DNA from: an uncultured Bacilli bacterium
GTDB lineage: Bacteria; Bacillota_I; Bacilli_A; RF39; UBA660
DNA length: 30,918 nucleotides
Assembly: GCA_934091015.1 (NCBI GenBank)
Contig: CAKOKM010000013.1
Location: 1 to 30,918 of the forward strand
Direction of reading: 5' to 3'
Position 1 is the stretch's first letter. Each line of letters opens with the position of its first letter. The translations under genes and the position numbers were made by a program. The notes under the pieces were generated by a model. The model was given only the letters and a program-made list of their open reading frames with translations, did not search any database and was not told where the DNA came from. Of the stretch, positions 8,203 through 14,505 are shown piece by piece.

Positions 8203-8282
8203 ATATTACACTATTTTTTTAACATATACAAGAAATATGTTAAATTTTTAATATTTTTTTAACATTTTTATAGTTATGTTAA
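8203..8282 (-). promoter_or_regulatory. fic promoter overlapped by TTAACAT inverted repeats
   Basis: The promoter on the minus strand is TTGTAT (8231-8226), 17-bp spacer, TAATAT (8208-8203). The -35 box lies in a perfect inverted repeat, TTAACATAT (8219-8227), 7-bp spacer, ATATGTTAA (8235-8243). A second pair, TTAACAT (8259-8265) and ATGTTAA (8276-8282), lies about 40 bp further upstream. Four half-sites on and behind the -35 box look like an operator; binding by the Fic winged helix is inferred. Confidence 0.7.
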
Positions 8283-8612
8283 ATTTTTTCTTATATTTTT
8301 ACCATTCTCACAAAAACTTATCTCTAATATTTTTTTATATACTTCAAGTAATTTTATTTTTTCATTCAATAACATACAATGCTTAAGATAATCAGTACCA
8401 AGTCCTGGAATTTCTTTTGACACTTCTTTAAAATAAGCTATTCTACTTTCAATAAAAGGTATTTTACTTCTACTCCATGAATAGCTATAAGATCTAATGT
8501 TTAACATATTACCTAACATAGACAGTCCTATATGTACTACAATAGGCATTTCTAGTAAGATATTATTATTTAAATTATTTCTTGATGTATATATATTTAT
8601 TATTCCTCCCAT
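8274..8612 (-). CDS. Hypothetical ORF, up to 112 aa, possibly a remnant
   Basis: I do not recognise it. The ORF has a helical, basic C-terminal half (KHCMLLNEKIKLLEVYKKILEIS). The first ATG has no ribosome site before it; instead a GGGAGG lies just inside the ORF with no usable start at the right distance. Starting at the internal Met near residue 22 would give about 91 residues. The stop codon falls within the distal fic operator half-site. It may be the 3' part of a decayed gene, as this intergenic stretch also holds repeats and an orphan coding tail. Confidence 0.35.
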   Translation of the reverse strand: MGGIINIYTSRNNLNNNILLEMPIVVHIGLSMLGNMLNIRSYSYSWSRSKIPFIESRIAYFKEVSKEIPGLGTDYLKHCMLLNEKIKLLEVYKKILEISFCENGKNIRKNLT

Positions 8613-8729
8613 AAACTTTTCTGAATATAAATCAAAGTTTACTTATGATAACTTAACACTTTTTAATTCTTTTCCATTTTTTTGTTTACTTAATATAAAC
8701 CTAAACACTATGTTTTTGTAAGTTAAAAG

Positions 8730-8779
8730 TAGACAACTGAGAGGGGGCAAATAGACAATCATTAATATTTAATAGACAA
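8730..8779. repeat. Three TAGACAA repeats with 21-22 bp period
   Basis: TAGACAA occurs at 8730-8736, 8752-8758 and 8773-8779, all in the same direction and about two helical turns apart, with a G-rich GAGAGGGGG between the first two. Such spacing is seen in operator arrays and in the ends of IS21-like elements. No transposase is nearby. The rest of 8613-8817 holds no gene I can support. Confidence 0.5.
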
Positions 8780-8817
8780 TTATTTATTTTATTGTTTATT
8801 ACAAAATTAAATTTATT

Positions 8818-10053
8818 TTACATATTCCATGTATTATGTGTTAATTTTTCTTCTATTCTTAATAATTGATTGTACTTTGCTATTCTTTCTCCTCTTGATA
8901 GAGAACCTGTTTTAATGTAGCCTAAGTTTAGTCCAACTGCTAAATCAGAAATAAATGTATCTTCTGTTTCTCCACTACGATGGGATATTATAGTTTTAAA
9001 ATTATTATTTTTAGCTAGTTTAATGGTTTCTAACATTTCAGTTATAGTACCTATTTGATTGGCTTTTAATAATATTGCGTTGTTATAATGTTCGGTAATA
9101 CCTTTATTTAAGTATTCGATATTTGTTACAAAGTAATCATCACCAACTAACATTATTTTATTTCCTAATTCATTTGTTAATGTTTTAATTGTCTCTATAT
9201 CATTTTCTGATGCGGCATCTTCAATACTTATTATAGGGTATTTTCTAACTAATTCTTTATAAAAGTTTACTAATTCTTCTTTATTTATTTTTTGTTTATT
9301 AATTGTATACATATTACCATCATAGAATTCACTTGCAGCTGCATCTAATGCGATAAATACATCTTTACCTGGAACATAATTTGCTCCTTTAATAGCTTTT
9401 ACAATATAATCTAGGGCATCTTCTATTTTTTCTAAGTTAGGGGCAAATCCGCCTTCATCACCAACTCCTGTGGAAAAACCATCAGTTTTCAACAATTCTT
9501 TTAGTTTATGAAATACTTCTGCTCCACATCTTAATCTTTCTTTAAAGGTATCTTGTTGTGGTACAATCATAAATTCTTGAATTTCAAGACCACTTGATGC
9601 ATGAACTCCACCATTAACTATGTTCATCATTGGATATGGTAAGGTGTAAGGTCCATCAAAAATTTCAAATAGTTCTTTATGTTGTTCATGAGCAATTGCT
9701 TTCATTGTACAAAGTGATACGCTTAATATTGCGTTTGCTCCTAAGTTTGATTTATTATTAGTACCATCTAATTTAATTAATAGTTTATCAATGTTTTCTT
9801 GATTTGTTTCTAGTCCAATAATATTTTCTCTAATTATTCCATTAACATTGTTAACTGCTTTTAATACTCCTTTTCCATCATATCTTGTTTTGTCATTATC
9901 TCTTAATTCTAGAGCTTCATTTGTACCAGTTGATGCTCCTGAAGGTACACTTGCTCTAACAAATGATCCATCTTCTAAAAACATATCTGTTTCAACAGTA
10001 GGATTTCCTCTTGAATCTAATATTTCTCTTGCTTTTAAATCAATAATTTTCAT
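8818..10053 (-). CDS. eno: Enolase (phosphopyruvate hydratase)
   Basis: Converts 2-phosphoglycerate to phosphoenolpyruvate in glycolysis. At 411 residues it is slightly shorter than the usual 430. Enolase motifs are in order: AREILDSRGNPTVE (N-terminus), VPSGASTG, GANAILSVSL, NGGVHAS with EIQEFMIVP, GDEGGFAPN, ALDAAASEFY, SIEDAASEND, GDDYFVTN, LLKANQIGT (catalytic Lys), SHRSGETEDT and YIKTGS. Some are diverged from the commonest bacterial form (SIEDAASEND for SIEDGLAEND; NGGVHASSGLE for NGGxHADNNVD), but all ligands I can check remain. AAAGGAG precedes the ATG, and a clear promoter lies upstream. Confidence 0.97.
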   Translation of the reverse strand: MKIIDLKAREILDSRGNPTVETDMFLEDGSFVRASVPSGASTGTNEALELRDNDKTRYDGKGVLKAVNNVNGIIRENIIGLETNQENIDKLLIKLDGTNNKSNLGANAILSVSLCTMKAIAHEQHKELFEIFDGPYTLPYPMMNIVNGGVHASSGLEIQEFMIVPQQDTFKERLRCGAEVFHKLKELLKTDGFSTGVGDEGGFAPNLEKIEDALDYIVKAIKGANYVPGKDVFIALDAAASEFYDGNMYTINKQKINKEELVNFYKELVRKYPIISIEDAASENDIETIKTLTNELGNKIMLVGDDYFVTNIEYLNKGITEHYNNAILLKANQIGTITEMLETIKLAKNNNFKTIISHRSGETEDTFISDLAVGLNLGYIKTGSLSRGERIAKYNQLLRIEEKLTHNTWNM

Positions 10054-10078
10054 AATATCTCCTTTATATCTTGATTTA

Positions 10079-10107
10079 ATTATAGTATTTTAATTTAGTT
10101 GATGCAA
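10079..10107 (-). promoter_or_regulatory. Sigma-A promoter of eno
   Basis: TTGCAT (10107-10102), 17-bp spacer, TATAAT (10084-10079) on the minus strand, giving a short leader before AAAGGAG. Confidence 0.8.
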
Positions 10108-10146
10108 TTATTTTGGTAAAATTAGGTGTAAAGTGAGAATTCATTT

Positions 10147-10212
10147 TGACTAATTTAAAATGATACACCTGACTAATTTAAAATGAAGAAAAAATATATG
10201 AAGAAAAAATAT
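10147..10212. repeat. Two adjacent direct-repeat pairs upstream of the FemAB-like gene
   Basis: TGACTAATTTAAAATGA (17 bp) occurs at 10147-10163 and 10170-10186, a 23-bp period. The first copy also forms an inverted repeat with TCATTTT just before it. A tandem pair ATGAAGAAAAAATAT follows at 10183-10197 and 10198-10212. The first pair resembles the repeated ends of some insertion sequences; no transposase remains. Confidence 0.6.
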
Positions 10213-10233
10213 AAAGACTTTTAGTAAAAAATT

Positions 10234-10242
10234 TGATAAAAT
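10234..10242 (+). promoter_or_regulatory. Extended -10 promoter of the FemAB-like gene
   Basis: TGATAAAAT: a TG dinucleotide one base ahead of TAAAAT, with no good -35 box. It lies 21 bp before the chosen ATG. Confidence 0.55.
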
Positions 10243-10263
10243 ATATTGGTAGAGGTGTTCTTA

Positions 10264-11493
10264 ATGAGAATAGTTGAATTAAATAGTTCTGAATTTAGTG
10301 ATTTTGCTAATAATCATCCTTTAAGAAATTATTGTCAAACAATTGAATATGCAAAAGTTATGAGTGATATGGGTTATACTCATGATTTAATAGGATATAG
10401 AGATGATAGTAATAATTTGGTTGCTGCTTCTTTAGTATTAAGAAAGAAAATAGGTACTTTTGCGAAGTTTGTTTATGCTCCTAAAGGTTTTTTAATTGAT
10501 TATTATAATACGGAATTATTAAAGAAGTTTATTAAAGATGTTTGTTCTCATTATAGAAAAAAAGGTTATTCTTTTTTAAAGATTAATCCAGAAATTATAA
10601 TTGGTAATGTGGATAAGAATAATTTCACTTTTAATTATAATCAAAACGTTAATATTATTGACGTTCTTAAGGATGCTAATTTTAAAAGAAGAAGAGAAAT
10701 TTATCCATTAGATTTCTTATTTCCAAGAATTAATCCTTATATTAATTTAAAAGAATATAGTCAGAATGAAAAGCTTAATGAAATTTTAGGTTTAACGGAA
10801 GATAATGGATTAACTGTTGAGGTTCTTGATATAAAGGATATTGATATTTTATATGATATTGCTAGTAAACATAGTTATCAAACTATTAATTATTTTAAGA
10901 GTATTTTAAATCATTTTGGTAATAATGCGGAACTTATATTGGTTAAAGCTAATTATGAAAAATGTTTAATAAGTGCAAGAGAAAGATATAATAAAGAACT
11001 TGAAAATAATAATTATTATAATGAAAGACTTCAAACTGATAGTAGTGATGAAGCAGTTAATAAGAAGATGCAAAGTGATAAGGATTTATTAAAATATAAA
11101 AATCAGGTTGTTGATGCTACTGCTGGTCTTAAGTTACATAAATTTAAATATATTGGTGGTGCTGTAATAGTTAAGTATCAAAATAGGGTTAGTATTGTTT
11201 TAGAAGATTATGATAACGATAATGTTTATGCTCAGTATTACTTATATAATTATTTGATTAATAATAATAAAGAAATGTATGAATATTTGGAATTAAATGG
11301 TCTGGCTAGTGATTTTAGTGAAAATAGTATGTATTATGATTTTAATAAAGTTAAGTTAGATTTTGATCCAACCATTTATGAGTTTATTGGAGAATTTGAT
11401 ATTGTTCTTAATGAACTATTATTTAAGAAGATTCAATCTAAAGGATTATTAAGTAAGGAATTCTTACCTTCGCATAAATTTGAGCAAAATTAA
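10264..11493 (+). CDS. FemAB-family peptidoglycan bridge aminoacyltransferase
   Basis: Members use aminoacyl-tRNA to add amino acids to the stem-peptide lysine of lipid II. The protein (409 aa) has the FemAB plan: a first GNAT-like half with YAPKGFLID and an LKINPE strand, and a second half (DIASKHSYQTINYFKSILNHFG), interrupted by a helical coiled-coil arm (about residues 231-290). It ends with the family motif for the second half (VYAQYYLYNYLI, FSENSMYYDFNKVKLDF). I start at the ATG at 10264 because AGAGGTG lies 6 nt upstream; an upstream in-frame TTG at 10246 precedes that site. Presence of this gene implies a branched peptidoglycan. The exact amino acid added cannot be read from the sequence. 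Confidence 0.9.
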   Translation: MRIVELNSSEFSDFANNHPLRNYCQTIEYAKVMSDMGYTHDLIGYRDDSNNLVAASLVLRKKIGTFAKFVYAPKGFLIDYYNTELLKKFIKDVCSHYRKKGYSFLKINPEIIIGNVDKNNFTFNYNQNVNIIDVLKDANFKRRREIYPLDFLFPRINPYINLKEYSQNEKLNEILGLTEDNGLTVEVLDIKDIDILYDIASKHSYQTINYFKSILNHFGNNAELILVKANYEKCLISARERYNKELENNNYYNERLQTDSSDEAVNKKMQSDKDLLKYKNQVVDATAGLKLHKFKYIGGAVIVKYQNRVSIVLEDYDNDNVYAQYYLYNYLINNNKEMYEYLELNGLASDFSENSMYYDFNKVKLDFDPTIYEFIGEFDIVLNELLFKKIQSKGLLSKEFLPSHKFEQN

Positions 11494-11520
11494 AGAGATT
11501 CAGTATTTGAATCTCTTTTT
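11492..11520. terminator. Bidirectional terminator between the FemAB-like gene and rubrerythrin
   Basis: AAAGAGATTC and GAATCTCTTT form a 10-bp stem with a 7-nt loop followed by TTTTT. The first bases of the stem are the TAA stop of the plus-strand gene. The rubrerythrin stop lies 4 nt past it, so it serves both converging genes. Confidence 0.88.
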
Positions 11521-11523
11521 GTA

Positions 11524-12063
11524 TTAGTAATTTTCAGCTTTTAATTCCATGTAACTTTGTGGATGGTTGCATACTGGACATACTTCAGGTGCTTTTGTAC
11601 CATATGTAATATGACCACAGTTACGACAAATCCATACTTTTTCTTCTCCTCTTTGGAATACCATATTATCATTAATGTTTCCTACTAATTTTAGATATCT
11701 TTCTTCATGATGTTTTTCAATTTCGCCTACTTTTTCGAATAATTCAGCTATTTTATCAAAACCTTCTTCTCTAGCGATTGCAGCAAAATCTTTATACATT
11801 TCGGTCCATTCATAATTTTCGCCATTTGCAGCGTCTTTTAAGTTATCTATAGTAGATGGAACTTTTCCACCATTTAATTCTTTAAACCATAATTTAGCAT
11901 GTTCTTTTTCATTATTTGCTGTTTCTTCAAATATTGATGCTATTTGTTCATAGCCATCTTTTCTTGCTTGTGATGCGTAGAATGTATATTTATTACGCGC
12001 TTGGCTTTCTCCTGCAAAAGCAGCTAATAAGTTAGCTTCTGTTCTACTTCCTTTTAATTCCAT
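11524..12063 (-). CDS. rbr: Rubrerythrin
   Basis: Di-iron peroxidase that reduces hydrogen peroxide, typical of anaerobes. The four-helix domain carries the iron-binding Glu motifs in FAGESQARNKY (about residues 16-26), TANNEKEHAKLW, AREEGF and GEIEKHHEERYLKL. The C-terminus is a rubredoxin-like iron site, CRNCG and CPVCN. At 179 residues the length is normal. A good promoter lies upstream, and the gene is monocistronic between a shared terminator and that promoter. Confidence 0.96.
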   Translation of the reverse strand: MELKGSRTEANLLAAFAGESQARNKYTFYASQARKDGYEQIASIFEETANNEKEHAKLWFKELNGGKVPSTIDNLKDAANGENYEWTEMYKDFAAIAREEGFDKIAELFEKVGEIEKHHEERYLKLVGNINDNMVFQRGEEKVWICRNCGHITYGTKAPEVCPVCNHPQSYMELKAENY

Positions 12064-12086
12064 TTTAATTCCTTCTTTCTTTGTTA

Positions 12087-12116
12087 ATTATACCATTTTT
12101 TAATATTTGATATCAA
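12087..12116 (-). promoter_or_regulatory. Rubrerythrin promoter with palindromic -35
   Basis: TTGATA (12116-12111), 18-bp spacer, TATAAT (12092-12087) on the minus strand. The -35 box is half of a TTGATATCAA palindrome (12107-12116). Confidence 0.75.
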
Positions 12117-12134
12117 GCGAACATATACTTTATT

Positions 12135-12437
12135 ATGAATAGTAAGGAAGAGGAAACAGCTTCTAGGGTTAATACTTTAGCAGCATTAATTATAGGTTAT
12201 GCTCTTACGTATCCTTTTAATAGTTATGTGCAAAATGCGCTTGGAAACTGGTTTATGTTATTAGGGCAAGTATTAGAAACTAATGCTACGTTTTTACAGT
12301 TATATCAAAGCAATAATAACACTAATAATCAAAATAGTGATAATGGTATGAAATATGATCTTGAATTGGAACAAATTAAAGATGCAATAAATATAATGAA
12401 GGAAGAAATTGATAAGTTAATTGAGGCAAATAAATAG
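12135..12437 (+). CDS. Small hypothetical protein, one membrane helix plus coiled coil
   Basis: 100 residues, no family recognised. It has an acidic start, a hydrophobic stretch (about residues 14-46, including ALIIGYALTYPF and GNWFMLLGQVL), an Asn-rich linker and a C-terminal amphipathic helix (LELEQIKDAINIMKEEIDKL). No ribosome site precedes the ATG; a TATACT box ends only 5 nt before it, so it may be translated from a leaderless message. Divergent from rubrerythrin by 71 bp. The hydrophobic-linker-helix layout makes it more likely real than chance. Confidence 0.6.
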   Translation: MNSKEEETASRVNTLAALIIGYALTYPFNSYVQNALGNWFMLLGQVLETNATFLQLYQSNNNTNNQNSDNGMKYDLELEQIKDAINIMKEEIDKLIEANK

Positions 12438-12440
12438 TTT

Positions 12441-12512
12441 TATGTTTTCCTGTAGGAAAAGATACTGTGATTTTTGTTAATATGTTTTCCTGTAGGAAAA
12501 CATAACTGTTTT
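12441..12512. repeat. Tandem hairpin repeat, 40-bp period
   Basis: A 20-bp block containing the palindrome TTTTCCTGTAGGAAAA occurs at 12441-12460 and again at 12481-12500. In the second copy the stem extends to nine pairs (ATGTTTTCC/GGAAAACAT). Each hairpin is followed by an ACTGT-like spacer and a T-run, so the two units look like a duplicated, unusual terminator for the plus-strand gene before it. Confidence 0.6.
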
Positions 12513-12520
12513 TTAAATAT

Positions 12521-12552
12521 AAAAAAAGTAGAACCTAAATTAAATTCTACTT
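12521..12552 (-). terminator. Terminator of typA
   Basis: Minus-strand stem AAGTAGAA/TTCTACTT with an 11-nt loop, followed by TTTTT; it begins 6 nt after the typA stop. Confidence 0.82.
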
Positions 12553-12557
12553 AATTA

Positions 12558-14357
12558 TTATCTACTTACTCTAAAACGTTCTTTTGGATCTAATATCTTT
12601 TTACGTAATCTGATAACTGCAGGAGTTATTTCAACGTATTCATCATCAGCAATAAATTCTAGTGATTCTTCTAAACTAAATGTTTTTGGTGTAATTAAGT
12701 TGATTGCTTCATCACTTGATTTACTTCTGGTATTAGACATTTCTTTATTTTTACATGGGTTAACATTTAAATCATTATCTCTATTATTAATTCCAACTAT
12801 CATACCAACATATACATCAGTTGCTGGTCCAATAATTAAAGTTCCTCTTTCTTGTAAGTTAAATAGAGAATAACCTAAACTCTTACCTGTTTCCATAGAT
12901 ACTAATACACCATTTTTTCTTGAGGCAATAGGTCCAGCATATGGTTTATAATCACTAAATGATCTAACCATAATTCCTTCTCCTTTTGTATCTGTTATAA
13001 AAGCACTACGATAACCTAGTAATCCTCTTGTTGGAGCTTCAAATTCTAAATGAGTATAGTTTTCTTCATTTTCCATTTTAAGAAGCATACCTTTTCTTTC
13101 TTGTAAGGCATTAATTACAGTACTTGAATAATCATTAGGAACATTTACGATAACTGTTTCAAATGGTTCACATTTTTTACCATCTATTTCCTTAAATAAA
13201 ACTTCTGGTTTTGATACACATAATTCGTATCCTTCTCTTCTCATGTTTTCTAAAAGAATTGATAAATGTAGTTCGCCTCTACCACTTACTTTAAATCCAT
13301 CTGATGATGGTAATTCTTCTACTTCTAAACCAACGTTAGTTTCTAATTCTCTTTCTAATCTTTCTTTAATATGTCTAGTTGTTAAGAATTTACCACTTTG
13401 GCCTGCAAATGGGCCGTTATTTACCAAGAAGTTCATTGATAGAGTTGGTTTTTCTATTTCAATTGGAGGTAATGGATCAATGCAGTTAAGTTCATTAATT
13501 GTATCTCCGATAGAAATATGAGAACATCCAGCAATAGTTACAATATCACCATAATATGCTTCTTGTTTTTCAACTTTTTTAATTCCTTCATTAACAAATA
13601 ATTTTGTTATTTTGAAGTTAGTAATTGAACCATCATTTTTAACTAATGATACTGTTTCGCCTGATTTTACTACACCTTTAGTAATACGTCCTATTCCTAA
13701 TCTTCCAATGTATTCATCATAACCTAGGTTAGAAATTTGTAATTGTAATTTATCGTCTACGCTTCCTTCATATGGTTTGCATTGTTTTAAAATTGTTTCT
13801 AATAATGGTTCAATAGTTGTACTATCATCATCTAGTGAATATTTAGCAATTCCATCTCTAGCAACTCCGTAAATAATTGGGAAGTCTAATTGTTCATCAG
13901 TAGCGTTAAGTTCACAGAATAAATCGAAGGTCATATTAACTACTTCTTCAGGTCTAGCGTCTTTTTTGTCAATTTTATTAATAAATAAGATAGGTCTTAG
14001 ATTATGTTCTAATGCTTTTTTAAGAACGAATCTTGTTTGAGGCATTGGTCCTTCTGATGAGTCTACTAAAAGAATAACTGTATCTACTGTTTTAATTACA
14101 CGTTCAACTTCTGATGAAAAGTCTGCATGTCCTGGTGTATCAACTATATTAATTTTATAATCTTTATATCTTATTGAACAGTTTTTAGAATATATTGTAA
14201 TTCCTCTTTCTCTTTCAATATCGTTACTATCCATAACACAGTCTACAATTTGATCTCTTTCTCCGAATGCGCCATTTTGTTCAAGTAAAGCATCTACTAA
14301 AGTACTTTTACCAGCATCTACATGGGCTACAACGGCTATATTAATTATTTTATCCAT
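12558..14357 (-). CDS. typA: Ribosome-associated GTPase TypA/BipA
   Basis: Translational GTPase that binds the 70S ribosome and helps ribosome assembly and stress adaptation. About 599 residues, the normal length. The G domain has AHVDAGKST (P-loop), RGITI (switch I), DTPGHADF (G3) and NKIDKKDARP (G4). Beta-barrel and EF-G-like domains follow, with the family segments GRGELHLSILLENMRREGYEL and APTRGLLGYRSAF, and the TypA C-terminal domain. The ATG at 14357 has GAGGG 9 nt upstream; the frame extends to a TTG at 14375, but that includes the ribosome site. It has its own promoter and terminator. Confidence 0.97.
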   Translation of the reverse strand: MDKIINIAVVAHVDAGKSTLVDALLEQNGAFGERDQIVDCVMDSNDIERERGITIYSKNCSIRYKDYKINIVDTPGHADFSSEVERVIKTVDTVILLVDSSEGPMPQTRFVLKKALEHNLRPILFINKIDKKDARPEEVVNMTFDLFCELNATDEQLDFPIIYGVARDGIAKYSLDDDSTTIEPLLETILKQCKPYEGSVDDKLQLQISNLGYDEYIGRLGIGRITKGVVKSGETVSLVKNDGSITNFKITKLFVNEGIKKVEKQEAYYGDIVTIAGCSHISIGDTINELNCIDPLPPIEIEKPTLSMNFLVNNGPFAGQSGKFLTTRHIKERLERELETNVGLEVEELPSSDGFKVSGRGELHLSILLENMRREGYELCVSKPEVLFKEIDGKKCEPFETVIVNVPNDYSSTVINALQERKGMLLKMENEENYTHLEFEAPTRGLLGYRSAFITDTKGEGIMVRSFSDYKPYAGPIASRKNGVLVSMETGKSLGYSLFNLQERGTLIIGPATDVYVGMIVGINNRDNDLNVNPCKNKEMSNTRSKSSDEAINLITPKTFSLEESLEFIADDEYVEITPAVIRLRKKILDPKERFRVSR

Positions 14358-14384
14358 AATCTTTCCCTCTTTCAAACATAGTTC

Positions 14385-14414
14385 ATACTACTACAAAATA
14401 GGGTAAAAAGTCAA
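14385..14414 (-). promoter_or_regulatory. Promoter of typA
   Basis: TTGACT (14414-14409), 18-bp spacer, TAGTAT (14390-14385) on the minus strand. Confidence 0.7.
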
Positions 14415-14479
14415 GAAAAATATTTAAAAAATAGATTATTTGTACGTATTATTTACTATTTTATCTTGTCATAATAATA

Positions 14480-14488
14480 TGATATACT
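14480..14488 (+). promoter_or_regulatory. Extended -10 promoter of the YfhO-like gene
   Basis: TGATATACT, a TG-extended -10, 17 bp before the ATG. No convincing -35 box is present. Divergent from the typA promoter. Confidence 0.55.
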
Positions 14489-14505
14489 TTTTCTAGGTGA
14501 TTTTA

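Noticed and set aside
10246..10263. Upstream TTG start for the FemAB-like gene
   Set aside because: The ribosome site AGAGGTG lies after this TTG and is well placed for the ATG at 10264.
12441..12500. CRISPR array
   Set aside because: Only two copies of a 20-bp block, related spacers and no cas genes; it is a tandem hairpin repeat.
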